The notes beneath the pieces are model-generated. The model was not told the DNA's origin, ran no database searches, and saw nothing but the letters and a program-made list of their open reading frames with translations. The translations under genes were made by a program, and so were the position numbers. From NCBI RefSeq assembly GCF_028682455.1, contig NZ_JANHLD010000003.1:248001-312000 (forward strand): 64,000 nt of DNA, read 5' to 3'. Shown piece after piece: positions 45,364 to 53,554 of this stretch (position 1 is its first letter; every line of letters starts with the position of its first letter). The stretch is from Pseudomonas putida. GTDB lineage: Bacteria; Pseudomonadota; Gammaproteobacteria; Pseudomonadales; Pseudomonadaceae.

Positions 45364-47364
45364 CTAACGCACCAGATGCAGGAACTGCATGTGCCGCTCG
45401 TACTGGTCGAGGATGTCGTTGATGATCTGCTCCTTGCTGTAGCCGACCAGGTCATAGTCCTGGCTGCCTTCGCTCAGGTGCACCTCGGCGCGGTAGTAGC
45501 GACGATTCTTCAACTCCTGGGTACCCAACCCCCCCAGGGCGAACGACGGGGTGAAATACCCGCGCATCTGTACCTGGTAGATGAACGGCTGCTCTTCGCC
45601 ATGGCCGATCTTCAGGCTGACGTTGTCGTGGCTCGGGTCTTCCTGGGTGATGACGTTCAGGCCCTTCTCGACGAACACCTCGGTCACCTCGGCAATCGCC
45701 GGGCGCACCACGTCATCCATGAAGCGGTACACCTCATCGCGTGACGGAAAGTGCACGGCCTGGCTCAAGCGCTGGCGCCAGCCACCGCGTCCGCGACGCG
45801 AGTTGGCAAAGGGTGCGAGCGAATGCATCTGCGCGATCTGGCGCTGCGACTCCAGGTAGAACGCCTTGTGCAGCCCCCACATCATGGCCAGCAGAATCAC
45901 CGAGAACGGCAGCGAGGTCAGCACCACGGCCGACTTCAACGAGTCGATACTGCCGGCGAACAACAGGCCGCTGGTCACCAGCGCCGTCATCACGCCCCAG
46001 AACACCCGCAACCAGTTGGGACCGTCTTCATCGGCACTGCCGCCACGGGCAGAGAGGGTCGACAACACCACCGTGCCGGAGTCGGCCGAGGTGACGAAGA
46101 ATACAAAGCTGATGAACACCGTGACGGCAATCACCACCTTGCTCCAGGGGTAGGTTTCGAGCAGCAGGTAGAGGGTCATCGACGGGTTGTCGAGCGCCGA
46201 TTGGCCCAGCGCGGTCATGCCGTGATCGAGCACCTGGGACATGGCGCTGTTGCCGAAGATCGACATCCACGCCAGGGTGAAGCCCAGAGGAATCAGCAGT
46301 ACGCCGAAAACGAATTCGCGGATGGTCCGGCCACGGGAAATCCGCGCGATGAACAAGCCGACAAACGGCGCCCAGGCAATCCACCAGGCCCAGTAGAACA
46401 CGGTCCAGCCACCCAGCCAGTCACTGGCTTCATTGTAGGCGTACACATCGAAGCTCTTGCGCGGCAAGGCGCCCAGGTAGTCGCCCAGGTTCTGGATCAG
46501 GGTGTTGAACAGGTGCTGGGTAGGCCCGGCGAACAGCACGAACAGCAACAGCGCACAAGCCAGGACCATGTTGATGTCGGACATCACCCGCACGCCCTTC
46601 TCGACGCCAGCCACGGCAACCGCCACGGCCGCGCCCATCATCAGGGTGATCAACGCCACCTGCACCCATTGGGTATGCGGGATGCCGAACAGGTAGTCCA
46701 GGCCCGAGTTCAGGTGCAACACACCAAAGCCCATGTCGGCGCCCAGGCCGAACACCGTGGCAATAATGCCGAAGCCATCCACTGCATAACCGATCGGCCC
46801 GTTGATCCGCTTGCCGATCAGCGGGTAGAGCGCCGAACGCAGGGCCAACGGCAGGTTGTGGCGGTAGGCGAAATACGCCAGGGCCATGCCGACGAAGGCG
46901 AACACGCCCCAGCCATGCAGGCCCCAGTGCAAAAACAGCAGCTGCATCGCCTGGCGCCCGGCTTCGGCCGTGCCAGCCTCGCCCTGGGGCGGCTGGAGCA
47001 TATGGGTCAGGGGTTCGGAGACGCAGAAGAAGAACAACGTGATGCTGATACCGGCCGCGAACAACATGCCGGCCCACGACAGGTAGCTGAACTCGGGCTC
47101 GTCGTGGTCGGCACCGAGCTTGATCTTGCCGTAGCCAGACAAGGCGGTGACCACCACGAAGACCAGGTACAGGGTCATGGCCAGCATGTAGTACCAGCCG
47201 ACCGTGTTGGCCGCCCAGTTCTGCGCCGCCAGCAACCACTCGCCCGCGGCTTGCGGATTGCTGATAACAGCCAGTGCGAAAAGAAGGATAAAGCTCGCCG
47301 CGAAATAGAAAACCGGCGGATTCATGCGGATCTTGCCGCTGGCCAGGGGACTCGGTGCACTCAT
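45364..47364 (-). CDS. betT: BCCT-family choline transporter BetT
   Basis: A 666-residue betaine/carnitine/choline transporter with about 12 membrane segments, the family signature WAWWIAWAPFVGLFIARISRG cut here to WAWWIAWAPFVG then RGRTIREF, and a hydrophilic C-terminal domain of about 140 residues that in BetT senses osmotic strength. It imports choline for glycine betaine or carbon use. It is the only gene in this region without a plain sulfur role; taurine and choline can both serve as osmolyte sources. A perfect 12-bp palindrome lies about 95-120 bases upstream. Confidence 0.92.
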   Translation of the reverse strand: MSAPSPLASGKIRMNPPVFYFAASFILLFALAVISNPQAAGEWLLAAQNWAANTVGWYYMLAMTLYLVFVVVTALSGYGKIKLGADHDEPEFSYLSWAGMLFAAGISITLFFFCVSEPLTHMLQPPQGEAGTAEAGRQAMQLLFLHWGLHGWGVFAFVGMALAYFAYRHNLPLALRSALYPLIGKRINGPIGYAVDGFGIIATVFGLGADMGFGVLHLNSGLDYLFGIPHTQWVQVALITLMMGAAVAVAVAGVEKGVRVMSDINMVLACALLLFVLFAGPTQHLFNTLIQNLGDYLGALPRKSFDVYAYNEASDWLGGWTVFYWAWWIAWAPFVGLFIARISRGRTIREFVFGVLLIPLGFTLAWMSIFGNSAMSQVLDHGMTALGQSALDNPSMTLYLLLETYPWSKVVIAVTVFISFVFFVTSADSGTVVLSTLSARGGSADEDGPNWLRVFWGVMTALVTSGLLFAGSIDSLKSAVVLTSLPFSVILLAMMWGLHKAFYLESQRQIAQMHSLAPFANSRRGRGGWRQRLSQAVHFPSRDEVYRFMDDVVRPAIAEVTEVFVEKGLNVITQEDPSHDNVSLKIGHGEEQPFIYQVQMRGYFTPSFALGGLGTQELKNRRYYRAEVHLSEGSQDYDLVGYSKEQIINDILDQYERHMQFLHLVR

Positions 47365-47456
47365 TTGACGCGCACCTCGAAATGAGGGGAAAGGCTTGGA
47401 TTGAACGGGTTCAGCAAAGGGTTTCCTCCTTTTGAACGCCGGCAGCGGACCACCGT

Positions 47457-47484
47457 TTTAACTTGAACAAGCGTTCAAGTTAAA
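47457..47484. promoter_or_regulatory. Perfect palindrome upstream of betT
   Basis: Arms TTTAACTTGAAC (47457-47468) and GTTCAAGTTAAA (47473-47484) around AAGC. The symmetry and length fit a TetR-type operator; BetI, the choline-responsive repressor of bet genes, is the natural candidate. It could also serve the epsC end of the gap. Confidence 0.6.
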
Positions 47485-47510
47485 CATGGATGGGGTCCGC
47501 AATGCGACCC

Positions 47511-47567
47511 ATCGCGGGGCAAGCCCGCTCCTACAACCACAATCCGTAGGAGCGGGTTCGCCTCGTG
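47511..47567. repeat. REP element pair between betT and epsC
   Basis: Two inverted copies, 47511-47534 and 47546-47567, starting 16 bases past the epsC stop on the minus strand and so likely to mark the epsC transcript end. Confidence 0.85.
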
Positions 47568-47582
47568 AAAAGGCCTGAAACC

Positions 47583-48515
47583 CTACTTCTGCGTTCCGTC
47601 ATCATGCTGCAGGTTGGCCTGGGTCAGGTTGCTGCCCGGGGCCACGCTGCGGGTCAGCCAGACGTTGCCGCCGATGGTCGAGCCCTTGCCGATGGTGATA
47701 CGTCCCAGAATAGTGGCGCCTGCATAAATCACCACGTCATCCTCGACGATCGGGTGGCGCGGATGGCCCTTTTGCAGCTGGCCGTCTTCGTCAGCCGGGA
47801 AGCGCTTGGCGCCCAGGGTCACGGCCTGGTAGATGCGCACCCGCTCACCGATGATAGCTGTCTCGCCGATCACCACACCGGTACCGTGGTCGATGAAGAA
47901 GCTCTGGCCGATCTGCGCCCCCGGGTGGATGTCGATACCCGTGGCCGAATGCGCCAGCTCCGAACTGATCCGCGCCAACAACGGCAGGCCTGCGCGGTAC
48001 AGGTGATGCGCCAGGCGGTGATGGATCACCGCAAGGATCCCCGGGTAGCACAGCAGCACTTCATCGACACTGCGCGCCGCCGGATCGCCGTGGAAGGCTG
48101 CCAGCACATCGGTGTCGAGGATGCTGCGCAGGCCCGGCAACGCCGCGGCGAAGCCCTGGATCAGGCTCAGGGCCTTGGCGTCGACATCGGCCGTGTTGCA
48201 CTTGCCGTGGCGAGCAACATAGCGAAGCTCCAGGCGAGCCTGGGCCAGCAAGGCGGTTAGCGCCGAGTCGAGGGTATGCCCGACATAAAAGTCTTCGCTC
48301 TCCTCGCGCAGGTCCACTGGCCCCAGGCGCATCGGGAACAGCGCCCCGCACAGTTGCTCGAGGATGTGCCGCATGGCTTCGCGCGACGGCAGTTCGCGGC
48401 CACCCTGCTCACCACTGCTACGACCATTGCTGCTGCGCCATTTGTCCCGGGCAGTACGCAAGCCGGCGACGATGCCCTGCAATTGCCAATGCCCTGTTTG
48501 CGCGTTTTCGCTCAC
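47583..48515 (-). CDS. epsC: Serine O-acetyltransferase (EpsC/CysE type)
   Basis: Makes O-acetylserine, the precursor of cysteine and usually the inducer for CysB. The 310-residue protein has an N-terminal helical part and a C-terminal left-handed beta-helix of hexapeptide repeats (IDIHPGAQIGQSFFIDHGTGVVIGET, seen as HPGAQIG and DHGTGVVIGET) with the catalytic Asp-His. The GTG at 48515 is chosen because AGGAG lies 8 bases before it; a GTG at 48533 lacks a site. Divergent from the D-cysteine desulfhydrase gene. Confidence 0.93.
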   Translation of the reverse strand: MSENAQTGHWQLQGIVAGLRTARDKWRSSNGRSSGEQGGRELPSREAMRHILEQLCGALFPMRLGPVDLREESEDFYVGHTLDSALTALLAQARLELRYVARHGKCNTADVDAKALSLIQGFAAALPGLRSILDTDVLAAFHGDPAARSVDEVLLCYPGILAVIHHRLAHHLYRAGLPLLARISSELAHSATGIDIHPGAQIGQSFFIDHGTGVVIGETAIIGERVRIYQAVTLGAKRFPADEDGQLQKGHPRHPIVEDDVVIYAGATILGRITIGKGSTIGGNVWLTRSVAPGSNLTQANLQHDDGTQK

Positions 48516-48523
48516 GGTTACGT

Positions 48524-48528
48524 CTCCT
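48524..48528 (-). promoter_or_regulatory. Ribosome site fixing the epsC start
   Basis: AGGAG on the minus strand, 8 bases before the GTG at 48515. Confidence 0.7.
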
Positions 48529-48555
48529 GCCACGGCGGCGGTTGCTGGATTGGAA

Positions 48556-48574
48556 GGCCGCCTGATAGGCGGCC
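48556..48574 (-). other. Leader hairpin upstream of epsC
   Basis: A stem GGCCGCC / GGCGGCC around a 5-base loop, about 28 bases upstream of the epsC ribosome site. It has no T-run. It could influence epsC message stability or be an operator. Confidence 0.4.
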
Positions 48575-48651
48575 ACTTTACGGCAAATGAGCAGGATGGA
48601 AAAAATAACCCTTTATTCCAGATCGCAATAAAGCCGGCATAAGGCGTGGAG

Positions 48652-48680
48652 TTGCCCCTTGGCCCGGTGCTGCCTATAGT
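48652..48680 (+). promoter_or_regulatory. Sigma-70-type promoter of dcyD
   Basis: TTGCCC, a 17-base spacer and TATAGT, placing the transcript start at about 48687, 21 bases before the dcyD ATG. Confidence 0.5.
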
Positions 48681-48707
48681 CGGATTTTCCCTCGCAGATG
48701 TGTTGCC

Positions 48708-49706
48708 ATGATCGACCGACAGCTCGCCCGCTTCAATCGTCTGGACCTGCTAGGCGCGCCCACCGCGCTGGAAAAGCTGCACCGCCTCTCGGCCTGGGTT
48801 GGCCGCGACATCTACATAAAGCGCGATGACTGCACCCCGCTGGCCCTGGGTGGCAACAAGCTGCGCAAGCTCGAATACCTGGCCGCCGACGCCTTGAGCA
48901 AGGGCGCCGACACGCTGGTTACGGCCGGCGCGATCCAGTCCAACCATGTGCGCCAGACCGCGGCATTGGCCGCCCGCCTGGGCCTGGGCTGCGTGGCACT
49001 GCTGGAAAACCCCATCGGCACCGACTCGCTCAATTACCAGCAGAACGGCAACCGCCTGCTGCTCGACCTGTTCGATACCAAGGTCGAGCTGGTCGACAAC
49101 CTGGACAACGCCGACGATCAACTCCAGGCCCTGGCAGTGCGCCTGCACGCCAGCGGCCGCAAACCCTACCTGGTACCCATTGGCGGCTCCAACCCCCTCG
49201 GCGCCCTGGGCTATGTACGCGCAGGCCTTGAGCTGGCGAGCCAGATCGAACAGATCGGCGAGACGTTTGCCGGTGTGGTCCTGGCCTCCGGCAGCGCCGG
49301 CACCCACAGCGGCCTCGGCCTGGCGCTGGCAGAGGCCATACCTCAGCTGCCCGTGATCGGGGTGACCGTATCGCGCAGCGATGAAGACCAGCGACCCAAG
49401 GTGCAGGGTCTGGCCGAACGCACCGCCGAACTGCTCGGCGTGCAGTTGCCCGGCAGCTTTCATGTCGAACTCTGGGACGAGTATTTCGCTCCCCGCTATG
49501 GCGAGCCGAATGCCGGCACCCTGGCCGCCATTCGCCTGCTGGCCAGCCAGGAAGGTCTGTTGCTCGATCCGGTGTACACCGGCAAGGCCATGGCCGGGTT
49601 GCTCGATGGCATCGCCCGCCAGCGATTCGATGACGGCCCGCTGATTTTCCTGCATACCGGTGGGGCTCCGGCATTATTCGCCTACCCTGAGGTCTGGAAC
49701 AGCTGA
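48708..49706 (+). CDS. dcyD: D-cysteine desulfhydrase
   Basis: PLP enzyme that breaks D-cysteine to pyruvate, sulfide and ammonia; relatives deaminate ACC. The 332-residue protein has the PLP lysine in ALGGNKLRKLEYL, the SNHVRQTAALAA motif, and phosphate-binding ASGSAGTHSGL. It stands 108 bases before the cystine transporter genes on the same strand, as in E. coli where dcyD neighbours the fliY/tcy genes. The combination suggests import and use of D-cysteine or cystine as a sulfur source. Confidence 0.94.
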   Translation: MIDRQLARFNRLDLLGAPTALEKLHRLSAWVGRDIYIKRDDCTPLALGGNKLRKLEYLAADALSKGADTLVTAGAIQSNHVRQTAALAARLGLGCVALLENPIGTDSLNYQQNGNRLLLDLFDTKVELVDNLDNADDQLQALAVRLHASGRKPYLVPIGGSNPLGALGYVRAGLELASQIEQIGETFAGVVLASGSAGTHSGLGLALAEAIPQLPVIGVTVSRSDEDQRPKVQGLAERTAELLGVQLPGSFHVELWDEYFAPRYGEPNAGTLAAIRLLASQEGLLLDPVYTGKAMAGLLDGIARQRFDDGPLIFLHTGGAPALFAYPEVWNS

Positions 49707-49719
49707 ACAACTTATAGAT

Positions 49720-49751
49720 AAATAATATAAGAAAATAAATTTATATTATTT
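49720..49751. promoter_or_regulatory. AT-rich inverted repeat upstream of tcyA
   Basis: Perfect 11-bp arms AAATAATATAA (49720-49730) and TTATATTATTT (49741-49751) with a 10-base spacer, between dcyD and tcyA. A weak promoter-like pair follows (TTTAAG at 49751-49756, 17 bases, TATTGT at 49774-49779). It may bind an activator of the cystine operon or terminate dcyD. Confidence 0.5.
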
Positions 49752-49814
49752 TTAAGTCTATATGGCTTCACCCTATTGTCGTCTCCCACTACACAACAAC
49801 ATTGGGGCTTCGTC

Positions 49815-50603
49815 ATGACAGTAATCGGTAAACAGATTCTCAATGCAGGCGTTGCCCTGCTGCTGGGCGCCACCCTGCTCGGCCAGGCCGTCGCCGGCGA
49901 GCAGTTGAAGACCATCAAGGACAAGGGTGTGATCAGCGTCGGCCTGGAGGGCACCTACCCACCCTTCAGCTTCGTCGACGCCGACGGCAAGCTGGCCGGC
50001 TTCGAAGTGGAGCTGTCGGAGGCACTGGCCAAGGAGCTGGGGGTCAAGGCCAAGCTGCAACCGACCAAATGGGACGGCATCCTCGCTGCCCTCGAGTCCA
50101 AGCGTCTGGACGTGGTGATCAATCAAGTGACCATCTCGGACGAGCGCAAGAAAAAGTACGACTTCTCCGAGCCCTATACCGTTTCCGGTATCCAGGCGCT
50201 GACCCTGAAGAAGAACGAAGGCTCGATCAAGAGCGCCGCTGACCTTGCCGGCAAAAAGGTCGGTGTAGGCCTGGGTACCAACTACGAGCAGTGGGTGAAA
50301 TCAGCCGTGCCCGAGGCGGTCGTGCGCACCTATGACGATGACCCGAGCAAGTTCCAGGACCTGCGCGTGGGCCGTATCGACGCGATCCTGATCGATCGCC
50401 TCGCCGCCCTGGAATACGCGAAGAAAGCCCAGGACACGGCGGTGGCAGGCGACGCCTTCTCGCGCCTGGAGTCCGGTATTGCCCTGCGCAAGGGCGAGCC
50501 CGAACTGCTCGACGCCATCAACAAGGCACTGGACAAGCTGCGCGCCGACGGCACCCTGGCCAAGCTGTCCGAGAAGTACTTCGGCGCCGACGTGACTAAA
50601 TGA
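49815..50603 (+). CDS. tcyA: Cystine-type periplasmic binding protein
   Basis: Captures cystine (or a close relative) for the TcyLN-type transporter. The 262-residue protein has a signal peptide cleaved after residue 27 (QAVA) and the polar amino-acid-binding motif GVISVGLEGTYPPFSFVDADG plus the DERKKKYDFSEPY pattern; both are split here as VGLEGTYPPF and DERKKKYDFS. It overlaps the permease by 4 bases. The ATG at 49815 is preferred to 49776, which lacks a signal-peptide fit. Confidence 0.92.
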   Translation: MTVIGKQILNAGVALLLGATLLGQAVAGEQLKTIKDKGVISVGLEGTYPPFSFVDADGKLAGFEVELSEALAKELGVKAKLQPTKWDGILAALESKRLDVVINQVTISDERKKKYDFSEPYTVSGIQALTLKKNEGSIKSAADLAGKKVGVGLGTNYEQWVKSAVPEAVVRTYDDDPSKFQDLRVGRIDAILIDRLAALEYAKKAQDTAVAGDAFSRLESGIALRKGEPELLDAINKALDKLRADGTLAKLSEKYFGADVTK

Positions 50604-51268
50604 TCGAAGACAGTCTGCAGCTTGCCCTCGATAGCGTGCCCTTTCTGCTCAAGGGCGCGTACTACACGGTAATTCTCAGCCTGGGCGGGATGTTCTTCGG
50701 CCTGCTGCTGGGCTTTGGCCTGGCGCTGATGCGCTTGTCGTCGTTCAAGCTGCTGAGCTGGACAGCACGGGTCTACGTGTCGTTCTTTCGCGGCACGCCG
50801 CTGCTGGTGCAGCTGTTCATGATCTACTACGGCCTGCCGCAACTGGGCCTTGAGCTCGACCCGTTACCCGCAGCGCTGATCGGCTTCTCGCTGAACATGG
50901 CCGCCTACGCCTGTGAAATCCTGCGTGCTGCCATTGGCTCCATCGACCGTGGCCAGTGGGAGGCCGCCGCCAGTATCGGCATGACCCGTGGCCAGGCAAT
51001 GCGCCGGGCGATCCTGCCGCAGGCGGCGCGCACCGCCTTGCCGCCGCTTGGCAACAGCTTCATTTCGCTGGTCAAGGACACCGCCCTGGCGGCCACCATC
51101 CAGGTGCCGGAGCTGTTCCGCCAAGCGCAGCTGATCACCGCCCGCACCTTCGAAATCTTCACCATGTACCTTGCCGCCGCCCTCATCTACTGGGTGCTGG
51201 CCAGCGTTCTCGCGCACTTTCAGAACCGTCTGGAAGCGCGGGTCAACCGGCACGACCAGGAGTCCTGA
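50600..51268 (+). CDS. tcyL: Cystine-type ABC transporter permease
   Basis: A 222-residue His/Glu/Cys-type permease with about five membrane segments, FFRGTPLLVQLFMIYYG near the start of the core and the EAA loop EAAASIGMTRGQAMRRAILP. It overlaps tcyA by 4 bases and lies 3 bases before the ATPase gene. Confidence 0.93.
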   Translation: MIEDSLQLALDSVPFLLKGAYYTVILSLGGMFFGLLLGFGLALMRLSSFKLLSWTARVYVSFFRGTPLLVQLFMIYYGLPQLGLELDPLPAALIGFSLNMAAYACEILRAAIGSIDRGQWEAAASIGMTRGQAMRRAILPQAARTALPPLGNSFISLVKDTALAATIQVPELFRQAQLITARTFEIFTMYLAAALIYWVLASVLAHFQNRLEARVNRHDQES

Positions 51269-51271
51269 GGC

Positions 51272-52033
51272 ATGATCGTGGTAGACCGACTGAGCAAGCA
51301 GTTCAACGGCCAGACCGTGCTGAACGACATCAGCCTGAAGGTCGAGGCCGGCGAGGTGATCGCCATCATCGGCCCCAGCGGCTCCGGCAAGACCACCTTC
51401 CTGCGCTGCCTGAACCTGCTGGAAACCCCCAGCAGCGGGCGCATCCAGGTCGGCGATGTGCAAATCGACGCCAACCGCCCGCTAGGCCAGCAGCAAGGGC
51501 TGATCCGCAAGCTGCGCCAGCAGGTCGGCTTCGTGTTCCAGAACTTCAACTTGTTCCCCCATCGCACGGCACTGGAGAACGTTATCGAAGGGCCGCTGGT
51601 GGTCAAGAAGACCCCGCACGAGCAAGCCGTGGCGCTGGGGCGAAAGCTGCTCGCCAAGGTGGGCCTCGCTGGCAAGGAAGATGCCTACCCACGCAAGCTT
51701 TCGGGGGGCCAGCAACAACGGGTGGCCATTGCCCGGGCCCTGGCCATGGAGCCGGAGGTGATTCTGTTCGACGAACCGACCTCGGCCCTGGACCCCGAGC
51801 TGGTCGGTGAAGTGCTGGCCACCATCCGCGGCCTTGCCGAAGAGAACCGCACCATGATCATCGTCACCCACGAAATGAGCTTTGCCCGCGACGTTGCCAA
51901 CCGGGTGATCTTTTTCGACAAGGGCGTGATCGTCGAACAGGGTGAGGCCAAGGCGCTGTTTGCCCACCCCCGTGAAGAACGTACCCGCCAGTTCCTCGGC
52001 AAGTTCCTCGGCACCCAGAACACCGGTTACTGA
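51272..52033 (+). CDS. tcyN: Cystine-type ABC transporter ATPase
   Basis: A 253-residue ABC ATPase of the amino-acid subfamily: Walker A GPSGSGKTT, Q-loop QNFNLFPH, signature LSGGQQQR, Walker B VILFDEPTSALD and THEMSFARDV. It is last of the tcyALN unit, followed by a GC hairpin. Confidence 0.94.
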   Translation: MIVVDRLSKQFNGQTVLNDISLKVEAGEVIAIIGPSGSGKTTFLRCLNLLETPSSGRIQVGDVQIDANRPLGQQQGLIRKLRQQVGFVFQNFNLFPHRTALENVIEGPLVVKKTPHEQAVALGRKLLAKVGLAGKEDAYPRKLSGGQQQRVAIARALAMEPEVILFDEPTSALDPELVGEVLATIRGLAEENRTMIIVTHEMSFARDVANRVIFFDKGVIVEQGEAKALFAHPREERTRQFLGKFLGTQNTGY

Positions 52034-52055
52034 GCCCCTCCCCTCGCGCCTCCTC

Positions 52056-52088
52056 GCTGCCGCCTGCTGCTCTGGCCCGGGCGGCAGC
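52056..52088 (+). terminator. GC hairpin after tcyN
   Basis: 9-bp arms GCTGCCGCC and GGCGGCAGC around a 15-base loop, 23 bases past the stop. No T-run follows, so it may need Rho or act as a message-end protector. Confidence 0.5.
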
Positions 52089-52103
52089 AACACTTCTATC
52101 TAT

Positions 52104-52160
52104 ATTCCTAAAAGTTAGTTTATTTAATTTTTATACACCATTAGGGTATATGAACCGGAC
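52104..52160 (+). promoter_or_regulatory. AT-rich region upstream of the SfnB genes
   Basis: The run ATTCCTAAAAGTTAG then TTTATTTAATTTTT (52104-52132) closely matches the run upstream of tauA (ATTCTAAAAAGTTA then TTTATTTTAA at 41661-41684). It lies about 160-190 bases before the first sfnB gene. This points to a common control element for the two sulfur units. Confidence 0.5.
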
Positions 52161-52291
52161 CACCGGACCAGCGCATTCTCGTCGGCGCCCTCGCGCCGAC
52201 CTTTCCAATACGTGAGGTAAGGTATGGTCAGGAACACAATCACCCCAGTGCGTAACGCCAGGGCATTGAGTGCAGCCAAGGAGCAGTACTG

Positions 52292-53533
52292 ATGTCCAGT
52301 CTGGCAACCACCCATGTCCACAGTGATCTGGACAGCGCCCCCCTGCTTTTGCCAGCCAAGGTGCTGCGCAATGACGCCGAGGCCCTGCAGGCCGCCCATG
52401 AGCTGGCCGAAGCCGCCCGCAGCCAGGCTGCCCGCCGCGACCAGCAGCGCAAGCTGCCCTGGGCAGAAGTCGAGCAGTTCACCCGCAGTGGCCTGGGCAG
52501 TATTTCCATTCCCCACGCCCATGGCGGAGCCCAGGTGTCGTTTGTCACCCTCGCCGAGGTGTTTCGCATCATCAGCGCCGCTGACCCGGCGCTGGGGCAA
52601 ATTCCCCAAAACCAGTTCGGCATCCTGCAACTGCTCAAAGGCGCCGCCAGCGACCGGCAGAAAGACCTGCTGTTCAAGTCGGTGCTCGACGGCTGGCGCA
52701 TCGGCAACGCCGGCCCCGAACGCGGCAGCAAGAACACCCTGGAGCTCAAGGCCCGGATCACCCGAAAAGGCGATCAATCGGTGATCGATGGGCAGAAGTT
52801 CTATTCGACCGGCGCCCTGTTCGCGCACTGGGTGGCCGTCAAGGCACTGAACGATGAGGGCCGCCCGGTGATGGCCTTCGTTCGCCGTGGAACACCCGGG
52901 CTGCGTATCGTCGATGACTGGTCCGGTTTCGGCCAGCGCACCACGGCCAGCGGTACAGTGCTACTGGATCAGGTACAGGTCGACAACGATCTTGTCGTCG
53001 ACATCTGGCGCCAGAGCGAGGTGCCGAACATCCAGGGCGCGGTTTCGCAATTGATCCAGGCCGCCATCGACGCCGGCATTGCCGAGGCGGCCGTGACCGA
53101 GACCATCGCGTTCGTCCGCGAGCGAGCCCGCCCCTGGATCGACGCCAAGGTCGAGCGCGCCAGCGACGACCTCTACGTGATCGCCGACATCGGTCGCCTG
53201 CAGCTTGAACTGCACGCCGCCCAGGCCCTGTTGGCCAAGGCTGCACGTACCCTCGATGAAGTCGACGCGGGCCCGCTGGATGCCACTGCCGCAGCCCGTG
53301 CCTCGATTGCCGTGGCAGAAGCCAAGGTGCTGACCACCGAGATCGCCCTGCAGGCAAGCGAGAAGCTGTTCGAACTCGCCGGCAGCCGCGCCACCCTCGC
53401 CGAGTTCAACCTCGACCGACACTGGCGCAATGCCCGGGTGCATACCCTTCACGACCCGGTGCGCTGGAAATACCACGCCGTCGGCGCCTATCACCTCAAC
53501 GGTACCTTGCCTGCGCGGCACGCCTGGATCTGA
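52292..53533 (+). CDS. sfnB: SfnB-family sulfur acquisition oxidoreductase 1
   Basis: A 413-residue acyl-CoA dehydrogenase-fold, flavin-dependent protein of the SfnB/DszC-like family. SfnB in P. putida is needed for use of dimethyl sulfone with SfnG. The signature DRHWRNARVHTLHDP is seen near the C-terminus, and GNAGPERGSK in the core. The start ATG at 52292 has no strong ribosome site (GGAGCAG at about 11). It is the first gene of a six-gene run; the next gene is a close paralogue. Confidence 0.87.
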   Translation: MSSLATTHVHSDLDSAPLLLPAKVLRNDAEALQAAHELAEAARSQAARRDQQRKLPWAEVEQFTRSGLGSISIPHAHGGAQVSFVTLAEVFRIISAADPALGQIPQNQFGILQLLKGAASDRQKDLLFKSVLDGWRIGNAGPERGSKNTLELKARITRKGDQSVIDGQKFYSTGALFAHWVAVKALNDEGRPVMAFVRRGTPGLRIVDDWSGFGQRTTASGTVLLDQVQVDNDLVVDIWRQSEVPNIQGAVSQLIQAAIDAGIAEAAVTETIAFVRERARPWIDAKVERASDDLYVIADIGRLQLELHAAQALLAKAARTLDEVDAGPLDATAAARASIAVAEAKVLTTEIALQASEKLFELAGSRATLAEFNLDRHWRNARVHTLHDPVRWKYHAVGAYHLNGTLPARHAWI

Positions 53534-53554
53534 CCAGACCACTGGAGCCCTGTT

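Noticed and set aside
45751..47385. 544-codon frame on the plus strand
   Set aside because: Antisense to betT, with no family motif.
48659..48680. TTGGCC with TATAGT as a promoter for dcyD
   Set aside because: The spacer is only 10 bases; TTGCCC at 48652 gives the correct 17-base spacing.
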